This document shows positions 34,650-42,918 of a stretch of 64,000 nt of DNA, piece after piece. Below the pieces are notes generated by a model that was not told where the DNA came from, ran no database searches, and saw nothing but the letters and a program-made list of their open reading frames with translations. The DNA is from Pseudomonadota bacterium (GTDB lineage: Bacteria > Pseudomonadota > Gammaproteobacteria > Steroidobacterales > Steroidobacteraceae), in the NCBI GenBank assembly GCA_023423935.1, contig JAFAEQ010000015.1, positions 135,561-199,560 of the forward strand, in the 5' to 3' direction. The position numbers were made by a program, and so were the translations under genes. Position 1 is the first letter of the stretch, and every line of letters begins with the position of its first letter.

Positions 34650-35963
34650 TCAATGCATGGAAGCCACACGCCACACGCAATTGCCGACATCGTCGGCGAC
34701 GAGAACTGCGCCGCGTCCATCGATCGCAACGCCCACAGGCCGACCAAGAGCGCGACCCTTGTCATCGAGAAAGCCGGTGAGAAAGTCCTGCGGCGCGCCC
34801 TGCGGCATGCCGTTCTCGAACTTTACGAACGCGACTTTGTATCCACTGGGCACCTTGCGATTCCAGGAGCCGTGCATTCCGATGAGCGCGCCGCCTTGAA
34901 AACGTGCGGGTGCAGCAGCGGAGGTGACGAAGGCGAGCCCGAGCGCTGCGACGTGCGATCCTACGGCGTAATCGGGGACGATGGCCTGCGCTACGAGCTC
35001 CGGTCGCTGCGGCTTCACGCGATCATCGAGATGCTGGCCGTAGTAGCTGTAAGGCCAGCCATAGAATCCGCCTTCGCGAACGGAAGTGATGTAGTCGGGC
35101 ACGAGCGCATCGCCGAGCTCGTCGCGTTCATTCACGGCGACCCACAGCGCGCCCGTGTGGGGCTCCCATGCGAGTCCGTTGGGATTGCGCAGCCCGGAGG
35201 CGAATACCCGCGTGGTGCCGCTCTCTGCATCGACTTCGAGGATCGCCGCACGACCGGTTTCGGCGTCGATGCCATTCTCGGCAGCGTTGCTGTTCGAGCC
35301 GACCGTGACATACAGCCTCGTGCCGTCGCGGCTCGCGATCACATTCTTGGTCCAGTGATGATTGATCGTGCCTGCGGGGAGATTCGCGAGCTTCGTTCCG
35401 CCTCCGGCAAGCGACGTCGCGCCAGGTTGATACTTGAATTTCATCAGCGCGTCCGTGTTCGCGACATAGAGCGTCTCACCGACGAGCGCCATGCCGAAAG
35501 GTGAGTTCAGATTCTCGAGGAATGTGTATCGGCCCTCGGCAATACCATCGCCGTCGGCATCGCGCAGCAGCGTGATTCGATTGGCGCTCGGTCCGCCTGC
35601 ACCGGCCTTCTTCTGTGCACGTTTCATGAACCATCCCTTCACACCTTTCGCATCGTCGGGTCGTTCGGGCGCGTTCGTTTCTGCGACGAGGACATCGCCG
35701 TTGGGCAATACGTACAGCCAGCGAGGATGGTCGAGCTCTTTCGCGAACGCGTTTACTGTGAGCCCGGCGGCGGCATGCGGCGTTCGGTCGGCGGGCCATC
35801 CGCTCGCCGGTGCAATGTTCACGGTGGGCAGCAATCTTTTTTGGGGTTGTGCGAGTTCCGGATGAGATCCGATTTCGCTGGGCGGCAGCGGATCGTCCTG
35901 AGCACGACCAACTCCGGGTGCAAGTGCGCAGACCGCAAAGAAGCCGGCGATGATGCTCCGCAT
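34650..35963 (-). CDS. Sorbosone dehydrogenase family protein
   Basis: A 437-aa exported beta-propeller of the PQQ-type sorbosone/glucose dehydrogenase family. The ATG giving MRSIIAGFFAVCALAPGVGR supplies a signal peptide; the frame is open further upstream but without support. Family segments are visible: LDHPRWLYVLPNGDVLVAET, LENLNSPFGMAL, HHWTKNVIASRDGTRLYVTV, ASGLRNPNGLAWEP, GGFYGWPYSYYG and MHGSWNR. It oxidises a sugar or aldehyde in the periplasm. PQQ as cofactor is the family expectation; no PQQ synthesis gene is in the window. Confidence 0.87.
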   Translation of the reverse strand: MRSIIAGFFAVCALAPGVGRAQDDPLPPSEIGSHPELAQPQKRLLPTVNIAPASGWPADRTPHAAAGLTVNAFAKELDHPRWLYVLPNGDVLVAETNAPERPDDAKGVKGWFMKRAQKKAGAGGPSANRITLLRDADGDGIAEGRYTFLENLNSPFGMALVGETLYVANTDALMKFKYQPGATSLAGGGTKLANLPAGTINHHWTKNVIASRDGTRLYVTVGSNSNAAENGIDAETGRAAILEVDAESGTTRVFASGLRNPNGLAWEPHTGALWVAVNERDELGDALVPDYITSVREGGFYGWPYSYYGQHLDDRVKPQRPELVAQAIVPDYAVGSHVAALGLAFVTSAAAPARFQGGALIGMHGSWNRKVPSGYKVAFVKFENGMPQGAPQDFLTGFLDDKGRALGRPVGVAIDGRGAVLVADDVGNCVWRVASMH

Positions 35964-36056
35964 GTGACGGTCTCCGAAATCGGTGTCTGATCGAAGAACG
36001 TCCGGAGCATGGGGCTGTTCCGAGGCTGGTGCGCGCGTCCAGCGCGGATGCGCCGA

Positions 36057-36070
36057 CACATATATATGTG
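36057..36070. promoter_or_regulatory. AT-rich 14-bp palindrome between divergent genes
   Basis: CACATATATATGTG is a perfect palindrome in a GC-rich background, between the divergent sorbosone-dehydrogenase-like gene and the exonuclease III gene. It may be a regulator site or part of a promoter. Confidence 0.35.
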
Positions 36071-36179
36071 AGCGGATCGCAGGCGTGCTCGTTGCTCCGA
36101 GGGCAGCGCATTGCGCGCGGGACGTTGTGGATGGAAGCGGCTTCACGCATCCTGCGCGCTCTCGCCATCAGAGGTGACG

Positions 36180-36974
36180 ATGAAAATCTATTCCTGGAAC
36201 GTCAATGGGATTCGAGCCGTGCTCAAGAAGGGCACGTTTCAGAGCTTCCTGAAAGAACACCAGCCCGATGTCCTGTGTCTGCAGGAGACGAAGGCGGAAC
36301 GAGGCCAGATCGAGATCGATCTGCCCGGCTATCACGAGTACTGGAATTCGGCGGCGAAGAAGGGTTACTCGGGGACGGCGATCTTCTGCAAACAGGAACC
36401 GCTGAAGGTGGTCAATGGCTTCCCCGACGCGTTCGCGAAGAAGTTCAAGTTCGCCGACGAGCTACAGCGCGATGCCACCGAAGAGGGTCGGGTGATTGCT
36501 GTAGAGCTCGACAAGTTCTACGTGGTCACTGTCTATACGCCGAACGCGAAGGACGATCTGAGTCGCCTGGCGTTGCGGCACAAACATTGGGATCCGGCCT
36601 TTCTCGCGTACTGCAAACAGCTCGAAAAAAAGAAGCCTGTGATCTTCTGCGGCGATCTGAACGTCGCGCACACTGAGGACGATCTGGCGAATCCCAAGCC
36701 GAACCGGGGCAAGAAAGGCTTCACTGACGAGGAGCGCGAGGGCTTCCAGAATTTTCTGGATGCCGGCTTCGTCGACACCTTCCGCATGTTCACGAAGGGT
36801 AACGGGCACTACTCGTGGTGGAGTGTGTTCTCCAAGGCCCGCGAAAGGAACGTCGGATGGAGAATCGACTATGTGCTGGTCTCGCAAGCCTTGCGCAGCT
36901 CGGTCAAGAAGGCGCAAATCCACGCAGACGTGATGGGCAGCGATCACTGTCCGGTCAGCATCACCCTGAAGTAG
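36180..36974 (+). CDS. xth: Exodeoxyribonuclease III
   Basis: A 264-aa AP endonuclease/3'-5' exonuclease of base-excision repair. The start is set by AGAGGTGA just upstream of the ATG and gives the family N-terminus MKIYSWNVNGIRAVLKKG. Metal and catalytic motifs are present in order: WNVNGIR, LCLQETKA (Glu), YTPNA (Tyr), FCGDLNVAH (Asp, Asn), WRIDYVLVS (Asp) and MGSDHCPV (Asp-His). Length and motif order are fully normal. It stands alone, about 40 bases before the cysteine hydrolase gene on the same strand. Confidence 0.96.
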   Translation: MKIYSWNVNGIRAVLKKGTFQSFLKEHQPDVLCLQETKAERGQIEIDLPGYHEYWNSAAKKGYSGTAIFCKQEPLKVVNGFPDAFAKKFKFADELQRDATEEGRVIAVELDKFYVVTVYTPNAKDDLSRLALRHKHWDPAFLAYCKQLEKKKPVIFCGDLNVAHTEDDLANPKPNRGKKGFTDEEREGFQNFLDAGFVDTFRMFTKGNGHYSWWSVFSKARERNVGWRIDYVLVSQALRSSVKKAQIHADVMGSDHCPVSITLK

Positions 36975-37013
36975 CGAGTGGCACGCTGACAGGCTCAAAC
37001 AAGGGAGATCGCG

Positions 37014-37544
37014 ATGCAGGCTGCACTTCTGGTGATCGATGTTCAACAGGGCATGACGCGCGGTGAGTGGGCGGTGTTCGATGCAGCGGGTCTGATCGAT
37101 CGCATCAACATCGTGATCGCCAGGTCGCGCAACGCTGGCGTGCCGATCGTATTCGTTCAACACGAGGATGCGGTGCTGACGCCTGAGAGCGCGGGCTGGC
37201 ACCTCGACGAGCGGCTCGACATTCGCGAGGGCGACTTTCGGGTGCGCAAGCGCGGCAGCGATGCGTTTCATCAAACCCCACTTCAGCAGTTGCTCGCGGA
37301 TCTCGATGTGCGCCGGTTGATCGCGTGCGGTTTGCAGAGCGAGTTCTGTGTCGATTCAACTGTGCGGCGTGCACTCGCGCTCGGCTTTCAGGTGACGCTG
37401 ATCGCCGATGGTCATGCGACGCTCGACAACGGCGTCGTCAGCGCTCAGCAGATCGCCGCCCATCACAACGTCACCTTGAGCAATCTGGAAAGCTATGGCC
37501 CGAGAGTCGAGCTTGTCACTGCGGCGCAGTTCTCTGCCGATTGA
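37014..37544 (+). CDS. Isochorismatase-like cysteine hydrolase
   Basis: A 176-aa cytoplasmic hydrolase with the family triad Asp9 (LLVIDVQQG), Lys79 (RVRKRGSDAF) and Cys112 (LQSEFCVDSTVR). Members hydrolyse amides or vinyl ethers (nicotinamidase, isochorismatase, other amidases). The context gives no substrate. AAGGGAGA precedes the ATG. It is convergent with the AraC-family gene, 22 bases away. Confidence 0.9.
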   Translation: MQAALLVIDVQQGMTRGEWAVFDAAGLIDRINIVIARSRNAGVPIVFVQHEDAVLTPESAGWHLDERLDIREGDFRVRKRGSDAFHQTPLQQLLADLDVRRLIACGLQSEFCVDSTVRRALALGFQVTLIADGHATLDNGVVSAQQIAAHHNVTLSNLESYGPRVELVTAAQFSAD

Positions 37545-37566
37545 ACCGTCGGCGCACGAGCAGCAC

Positions 37567-38748
37567 TCAACGTGCAGAGGTGCGCTGCGCCGCCGAACGT
37601 TGCCGCAACCGCCACGCGCGCGGCAGCACGCCGTAATGCTTCTTGAAGGCGTACGTGAAATTCGCCGGATAGTCGTAGCCCACCTGATACGCCACTTCGG
37701 AGATGCTCTGGTCATCGGCGAGTAACAGTTCGGAGGCGCGTTCCATCCGTTGACGGATGATGAACTGGTAGATCGTCATGCCGAGCGCTTGCTTGAACCC
37801 GGCTTTCAGCTTGGTCTGATTGATGCCGACCATGCGTGCGAGCTTCGAAATGGTTGGCGGCGCTGCGTAGTGCTGCGCCAGATAGTCGCGCGCTTCGTAA
37901 ATACAGTTGAGCTCGCGTGAGCTCATGTTGAGCTCCAGGCGCTGCACGGCATCGCGATTCACGAACTCCGCCAGCACCTGGCAGAGGATTTCCCACGCCT
38001 TCGCCGCCAGATACGGCGCTCGCAGATGAGCGGGAAGCTCATGGCGCGACTCGATGATGTCCTGAGCTGCGCGAAACACCTTTGGACCGAAGCCGACTTT
38101 CTGCTCCAGTTCCTCCTGTGCGCCGGGGAGCAACATGCGATCCAGCGGCGGAGGCACGTCCTTCTCCGCCATGCCCAGATCGTCCGTGAGCAATTCGCGC
38201 CGGCCATGCAGGATGACCATGCGTGCCTTGGTGCCTCCGGCCACGAAATAGCCGCCACCTGACGGGCTGATGCTCGGGCGCACATGCGCGACCGCTTGTC
38301 CGCTCTGTAATACGGTCGTCCCGACGCGATTGATCAGGCGACCGGAAAGCATGAATCGCAGCTTGAAATAATGCGAGTCATCGACCGGAATCCAGTGGTT
38401 GCGCCGGTAGGTCGTATCGGTGACCGAAACGAGCAGATTCTTCGAGGTGCTGAAGAAATCCCAATAGCCGCTGCCCTCGCTGGGTTGCAGCAGATACCGC
38501 ATTCCGACTGCGGGGCGCGCCTGCGTCCTGCTGCCGGGCGGCGCGAGCGCAAAAGGTGCAGGCGAATCGGACGATCCCGAAAGACGCTCCATCGCGCGCG
38601 TGATTTCGGCAACGCCCATGTCGATGACGGGCTGATCGGCAACGACCAGCCCCGCAGGTGTTTGCGAATTTCCGTCAGCGGCAGAGGGAAGCAGGCCGCC
38701 GCCTGTTTCCGTGGGCGCGACCTTCTTTGAATTTCTCGGCATAGGCAC
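37567..38748 (-). CDS. AraC-family transcriptional regulator
   Basis: A 393-aa activator-type protein. The N-terminal 70 residues are low-complexity. A middle beta-rich sensor domain follows (GSGYWDFFSTSKNLLVSVTD, FKLRFMLSGRLINRVG). Residues about 290-385 form the two helix-turn-helix motifs (TISKLARMVGINQTKLKAGF and QSISEVAYQVGYDYPANFTY, then FKKHYGVLPRAWR). It is divergent from the MFS permease gene 110 bases away and is the likely regulator of that catabolic cluster. An ATG two codons further in is also possible. The effector is unknown, plausibly the cluster's substrate. Confidence 0.9.
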   Translation of the reverse strand: MPMPRNSKKVAPTETGGGLLPSAADGNSQTPAGLVVADQPVIDMGVAEITRAMERLSGSSDSPAPFALAPPGSRTQARPAVGMRYLLQPSEGSGYWDFFSTSKNLLVSVTDTTYRRNHWIPVDDSHYFKLRFMLSGRLINRVGTTVLQSGQAVAHVRPSISPSGGGYFVAGGTKARMVILHGRRELLTDDLGMAEKDVPPPLDRMLLPGAQEELEQKVGFGPKVFRAAQDIIESRHELPAHLRAPYLAAKAWEILCQVLAEFVNRDAVQRLELNMSSRELNCIYEARDYLAQHYAAPPTISKLARMVGINQTKLKAGFKQALGMTIYQFIIRQRMERASELLLADDQSISEVAYQVGYDYPANFTYAFKKHYGVLPRAWRLRQRSAAQRTSAR

Positions 38749-38857
38749 GATTCGGGCGAGACGCGATTGATGATAGACGACCGGAAAATTCTGAGAAGAG
38801 ATTTCTTCGGGTGAGCTGCCCGTAGGGCGGTGGAACCGCTATGCCACCATACCCGTC

Positions 38858-40222
38858 ATGGTTGCCCATCCTGCCGGATCATCGTTTGCGGCCGAGCCAA
38901 CGGACCCGAAGCCGCCTCGCGAGGAGCGGCACGCCTGGTACGTGGTCTTCCTGCTGTTCCTGGGTTACACGTTGTCGTTCGTGGATCGCCAGATCCTGAC
39001 GTTGATGGTGGATCCCATCTCGCGCGATCTCGGCCTGACCGATACCCAGTTCAGCCTGTTGCACGGACTGGCCTTCGCGCTCTTCTACACCTTCCTCGGT
39101 CTTCCATTCGGCTGGCTGGTGGATCGCTACGATCGCAGGGTCATTGCGGCCGCGGGAATCGCGGGCTGGAGCGCGATGACCATGTTGTGCGGCACATCGC
39201 GCACGTACTGGCATCTGTTTCTCGCGCGTATGGGAGTCGGCGTAGGCGAAGCCACCCTGTCGCCCGCGGCGCTTTCGATGATGGCCGATCTATTCCCGAA
39301 GGAACGTCTGCCGCGCGCCGCCAGCGTCTATGCCATCGGCATTGCGGTGGGCTCCGGACTTGCGCTGCTGTTTGGCGGCTATGTGGTTCACCTCGCGCAG
39401 GCCATGGAAGGGTTCGACCTGCCGCTGCTCCGGGATATGCGTCCCTGGCAGATCGTGTTTGTGCTGGTCGGCGTGATCGGGTTTCCGCTCGCCTATCTGG
39501 TGTTTCGCCTCCAGGATCCGCCGCGGCGCGAGCTCATCGGCAACAAGGCAGCGCTGCCGGTCCGTGAAGTCGTTGCGTTCGTGCGCAGCCGCTCGCGCTT
39601 GTTCATCTGCTTCTACCTCGGCCTGTCCATCGCCACCGCACTCGGGCACGGTGTGCTGGGTTGGGTGCCGTCCTACTTCATCCGCGTACAGCACTGGACA
39701 CCGGAGCAGGTTGGACTGCGCTACGGATTGTGCGTGCTGACCTTCGGCACGCTGGGCCTGCTGTTCGGCAGCTGGCTGACCGAGCGTTTCCGCAACGGCG
39801 GCTTGCAGGACGCACCCCTGCGTGCATCCGCCATCGGCATCGCGTTGTGTGCTCCGCTCGGCGTTGCAGCACCGCTCGTCGACAACGCGTGGCTCGCGCT
39901 CTTCCTGTTCGCGCTGCTGCAGTTCGCTTACATGATTCCCTGGGGCATCGCCGGTGCTGCGATCCAGCTCGTGTCACCGAATCAGATGCGCGGGCAGCTC
40001 TCGGCGCTCTTCTACTTTTCCATCAACCTGATCGGCCTGGGGCTCGGACCCACGATGGTCGCCCTGCTCAGCGACAACGTCTATCAAGTGAGTGGCGGAG
40101 TTCGCTATTCGCTTGCAACCGCTGCAGCAGTGTTGGCGCCGATCGCAGCCACGCTGTTGTTCCTCGGCCTGCGTGCCTACGCACAGGGCGTGGCGTCGGC
40201 CCGCGAGTGGGCCGAGACGTGA
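38858..40222 (+). CDS. MFS transporter (Spinster/organic-acid type)
   Basis: A 454-aa permease with 12 predicted membrane segments. Motifs DRQILTLMVDPISRDLGLTD, the loop GWLVDRYDRR (MFS motif A) and FLARMGVGVGEATLSPAALS are those of the Spinster-like family that moves organic acids, aromatics or lipid-like compounds. The N-terminus is hydrophilic (residues 1-25). It is the first gene of a block of five in the same direction and is probably the inner-membrane importer for the compound taken up by the TonB receptor at 42919. The start ATG is the first in frame near the divergent regulator. Confidence 0.9.
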   Translation: MVAHPAGSSFAAEPTDPKPPREERHAWYVVFLLFLGYTLSFVDRQILTLMVDPISRDLGLTDTQFSLLHGLAFALFYTFLGLPFGWLVDRYDRRVIAAAGIAGWSAMTMLCGTSRTYWHLFLARMGVGVGEATLSPAALSMMADLFPKERLPRAASVYAIGIAVGSGLALLFGGYVVHLAQAMEGFDLPLLRDMRPWQIVFVLVGVIGFPLAYLVFRLQDPPRRELIGNKAALPVREVVAFVRSRSRLFICFYLGLSIATALGHGVLGWVPSYFIRVQHWTPEQVGLRYGLCVLTFGTLGLLFGSWLTERFRNGGLQDAPLRASAIGIALCAPLGVAAPLVDNAWLALFLFALLQFAYMIPWGIAGAAIQLVSPNQMRGQLSALFYFSINLIGLGLGPTMVALLSDNVYQVSGGVRYSLATAAAVLAPIAATLLFLGLRAYAQGVASAREWAET

Positions 40223-40301
40223 TGGAGCGCAAGCCGCGCTGAAGCGGCAGAGCGCACCGGTTGTTCCTTCTGCAAATTTCTTTCTCGAATCCAAGATCAC
40301 C

Positions 40302-41312
40302 ATGCATGCCGTCCTGACCGTCGCCCACGGCGATCGTGAGCAATTGCAATATCGCTCCGACTTTCCGGAACCCACCGCTGCGCCCGACGAAGTCATCGTC
40401 AAGGTTGCAGCGACCGCATTGAACTTCCATGACATCTTCACGCGACGCGGGATGCCCGGCATCCGCATCCCGTTGCCTGTGATCGTCGGCTCGGACATCG
40501 CAGGTGAGATCAGCGCGCTCGGCACTGAGGTCAGCGGCTGGAATGTCGGCGATCGCGTGCTTGTCGATCCGGTCTATCGCGGCGGCAAGCGCTTCGGAAT
40601 GATCGGCGAAGTCGCTCACGGCGGTCGCGCCGAATTCGTCAGCGTGCCAGCGAACCAACTGTTGCGCGTGCCCGCGAACGTCAGCCTGGAAGACGCTGCA
40701 TCGCTGCCGCTCGCGTACGGCACTGCGTATCGCATGATGTTCACGCGCGGTCAGGTGAAGCAGGGCGAGAAGGTACTGATTCTCGGCGCGAGCGGCGGTG
40801 TGGGCGTTGCCTGCGTGCAGCTCGCAAAACTGGTCGGCGCCGAAGTGATTGCCTGCGCCAGCTCGCAGGAGAAGCTGGATCGGCTGAAGTCGATCGGTGC
40901 CGATCATCTGGTCGACTACACCGCCAGCAATCTCGTCGACGCTGTGCGCGCCATTCATGGCAAACCCAGAATCGTCGGTGGCGGCGGTGTGGACGTCGCA
41001 GTGAATTTCACGGGCGGCGACACCTGGAATGAAACGCAGAAATGCGTTGGCCTCGGCGGCCGCATTCTCACCTGCGGCGCGACGGCGGGCTTCAACGTGA
41101 ATACGGACGCGCGCTATCTGTGGACCTTCGAGCACACCGTGATCGGCTCGAATGGCTGGAGCACGCAGGATCTGGCGGCATTGCTCGATCTCGTTTCGAC
41201 CGGTCGTCTGAAGCCGGTGATCGACAAGATTCTGTCTCTCGAGCAGGCAGCGGAAGCCGAGCGTCTGCTCGAGGATCGCCTGGTCGTCGGCAAGGTGTTG
41301 CTGCGGCCATGA
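40302..41312 (+). CDS. Zinc-free quinone-oxidoreductase-like MDR protein
   Basis: A 336-aa medium-chain dehydrogenase/reductase of the NADPH:quinone oxidoreductase (QOR) group. The start MHAVLTVAHGDREQLQ opens the catalytic domain; the upstream open frame lies within the preceding gene. The nucleotide-binding motif is VLILGASGGVGVACVQLAK (AxxGGVG type, favouring NADPH). ALNFHDIFTRRGMPG is family-typical, and zinc-binding cysteines are lacking. Such enzymes reduce quinones, enones or acyl-CoA double bonds. It overlaps the next gene by four bases (ATGA), indicating coupled translation. Confidence 0.88.
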   Translation: MHAVLTVAHGDREQLQYRSDFPEPTAAPDEVIVKVAATALNFHDIFTRRGMPGIRIPLPVIVGSDIAGEISALGTEVSGWNVGDRVLVDPVYRGGKRFGMIGEVAHGGRAEFVSVPANQLLRVPANVSLEDAASLPLAYGTAYRMMFTRGQVKQGEKVLILGASGGVGVACVQLAKLVGAEVIACASSQEKLDRLKSIGADHLVDYTASNLVDAVRAIHGKPRIVGGGGVDVAVNFTGGDTWNETQKCVGLGGRILTCGATAGFNVNTDARYLWTFEHTVIGSNGWSTQDLAALLDLVSTGRLKPVIDKILSLEQAAEAERLLEDRLVVGKVLLRP

Positions 41313-42829
41313 GCAGAAAACTACGAGCCGATAATCTCGGCGATGTGATCACCGCCGACGAGATGTTCGATGTCGTCGGCCTGATCGATCTGCGGGCGAA
41401 CGCGCGTGAGTGGACGTTCGGCGAGTTGCACGTCGCATCCAACGCGGTGGCGCGAGGGTTGCTGGGCCGCGGTTTGGTGCGCGGCGATCGCGTGGCCATC
41501 CTTGCGGAGAACTGCGTCGAATTCCTGCTCGCCTATCTGGGCATCATGCGCGCAGGTTTGGTGGCCGTGCCGGTGAGCTTTCGTCTGCCCGCACAGACGA
41601 TCGCGTATGTGCTCAAAGATTGCGAAGCCAAGGCGGTGTTCGTCGATCGCGAACGCATCCCGCTCGTACCCGAAGGCTATGCACGCATCGATATCGACGG
41701 TCACGGACCGGACTCGTTCTCCGCGTTGCTGCAGCCAGGCTCGTTTCGCAGCGTGATTCCGCAGCCGGGAGAGATCGCGGAGATTCTCTATACCTCAGGT
41801 TCGACGGGCATGCCGAAAGGTGTGCCGCTGTCGCACGACGGCCAATTGTGGGCACTGGCTCGTTATGTGAGTGCGCAGGACGAAGGACAGGAGCGCACGC
41901 TCGTCGTCGCGCCGCTCTATCACATGAACGGGCTGTTCTTCTCCACCGTGGCGCTGGCCAACAAATGGCTCAATGTGCTCATGCCGCGATTCGATGCGCG
42001 CGAATACTTGTCCAGGGTGGCCGAGTATCGCTGCACGATTCTGAGCGGCATTCCGACCATGTTCGCGATGATGGCGCGCGAGCGCGATCTGCTGGGCTCG
42101 CTCGATCTCTCGACGCCCAAGCTCATCACCATCGGTTCGGCGCCGCTCACTCAGGCGCTGATCGATCGCGTGCGTGGCATTTTCCCGAAGGCGGGTATTC
42201 GCAACAGCTACGGTTCCACCGAAGCCGGGCCGTATGTGTTCGGGCCTCATCCCGATGGGCTCGAGCGGCCGCTGCTGTCGCTCGGCTATCCGCTTCCGGA
42301 GGTTGAGTGGCGCCTCGTGGGTGGGGCAACCCCCGACGAAGGCGAGCTCGAAATGCGCACGCCCGCGATGTTCAAGAGCTACCTGAATCTGTCCGCAGCC
42401 ACCGTCGAGAAATTTCGCGATGGCTGGTATGCGACGGGCGATGTGATCCGGCGCGATGTGAACGGCTTCATGTACTTCGTGGGCCGCGTCGACGACATGT
42501 TCGTATGCGGCGGCGAGAACGTCTATCCGGGCGACATTGAGAAGATGCTGGAGCGTCATCCGGAAGTGGTGCAGGCGGCAGTGGTCCCTGTGCCGGATGA
42601 GATCAAGGGACACATTCCCGTCGCGTTTATCGTACGTGCGCCTGCAAGCCAGGTGAGCGCAGAAGAGCTGAAGCAGTTCTCGCTGCGCGAAGGTCCTGCT
42701 TACAGTCATCCCCGGGCATTCATCATGGTGGATTCCCTGCCTGTTGGCGGCAGTCACAAAGTAGATAAGCGTCAGCTTTTGCCCCAAGCGCTTGCCGCAG
42801 CCGCTCATCGCTCACGTCCGCCAGCATAA
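41309..42829 (+). CDS. Acyl-CoA synthetase (AMP-forming)
   Basis: A 506-aa ANL-superfamily ligase that activates a carboxylic acid with ATP and CoA. Motifs in order are ILYTSGSTGMPKGVPLSH (P-loop, A3), NSYGSTEAG (A5), GWYATGDVIRRD (A7), YFVGRVDDMFVCGGENVYP (A8) and PVGGSHKVDKRQL (A10 with catalytic Lys). The start overlaps the stop of the oxidoreductase. Substrate type is uncertain: the overall style is like aromatic or medium-chain acid ligases. In this cluster it would activate the acid set free by the amidohydrolase. Confidence 0.92.
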   Translation: MSRKLRADNLGDVITADEMFDVVGLIDLRANAREWTFGELHVASNAVARGLLGRGLVRGDRVAILAENCVEFLLAYLGIMRAGLVAVPVSFRLPAQTIAYVLKDCEAKAVFVDRERIPLVPEGYARIDIDGHGPDSFSALLQPGSFRSVIPQPGEIAEILYTSGSTGMPKGVPLSHDGQLWALARYVSAQDEGQERTLVVAPLYHMNGLFFSTVALANKWLNVLMPRFDAREYLSRVAEYRCTILSGIPTMFAMMARERDLLGSLDLSTPKLITIGSAPLTQALIDRVRGIFPKAGIRNSYGSTEAGPYVFGPHPDGLERPLLSLGYPLPEVEWRLVGGATPDEGELEMRTPAMFKSYLNLSAATVEKFRDGWYATGDVIRRDVNGFMYFVGRVDDMFVCGGENVYPGDIEKMLERHPEVVQAAVVPVPDEIKGHIPVAFIVRAPASQVSAEELKQFSLREGPAYSHPRAFIMVDSLPVGGSHKVDKRQLLPQALAAAAHRSRPPA

Positions 42830-42834
42830 ATGCC

Positions 42835-42867
42835 GCGTCCGATGTCATTTTTATTGGACTCGGACGC
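42835..42867 (+). terminator. Hairpin between CoA ligase and fourth receptor
   Basis: GCGTCCGA / TCGGACGC pair around a 17-base loop that contains a T-run. It starts 6 bases after the ligase stop and may end or attenuate transcription before the receptor gene. Confidence 0.5.
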
Positions 42868-42918
42868 ATTGTTACATTGGGTTTATCTCTGCGCTTCACC
42901 TACTCACTAGGACTCTCT

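Noticed and set aside
34599..35504. 301-codon plus-strand frame
   Set aside because: Lies opposite the sorbosone-dehydrogenase-like gene, whose family motifs run along the whole frame.
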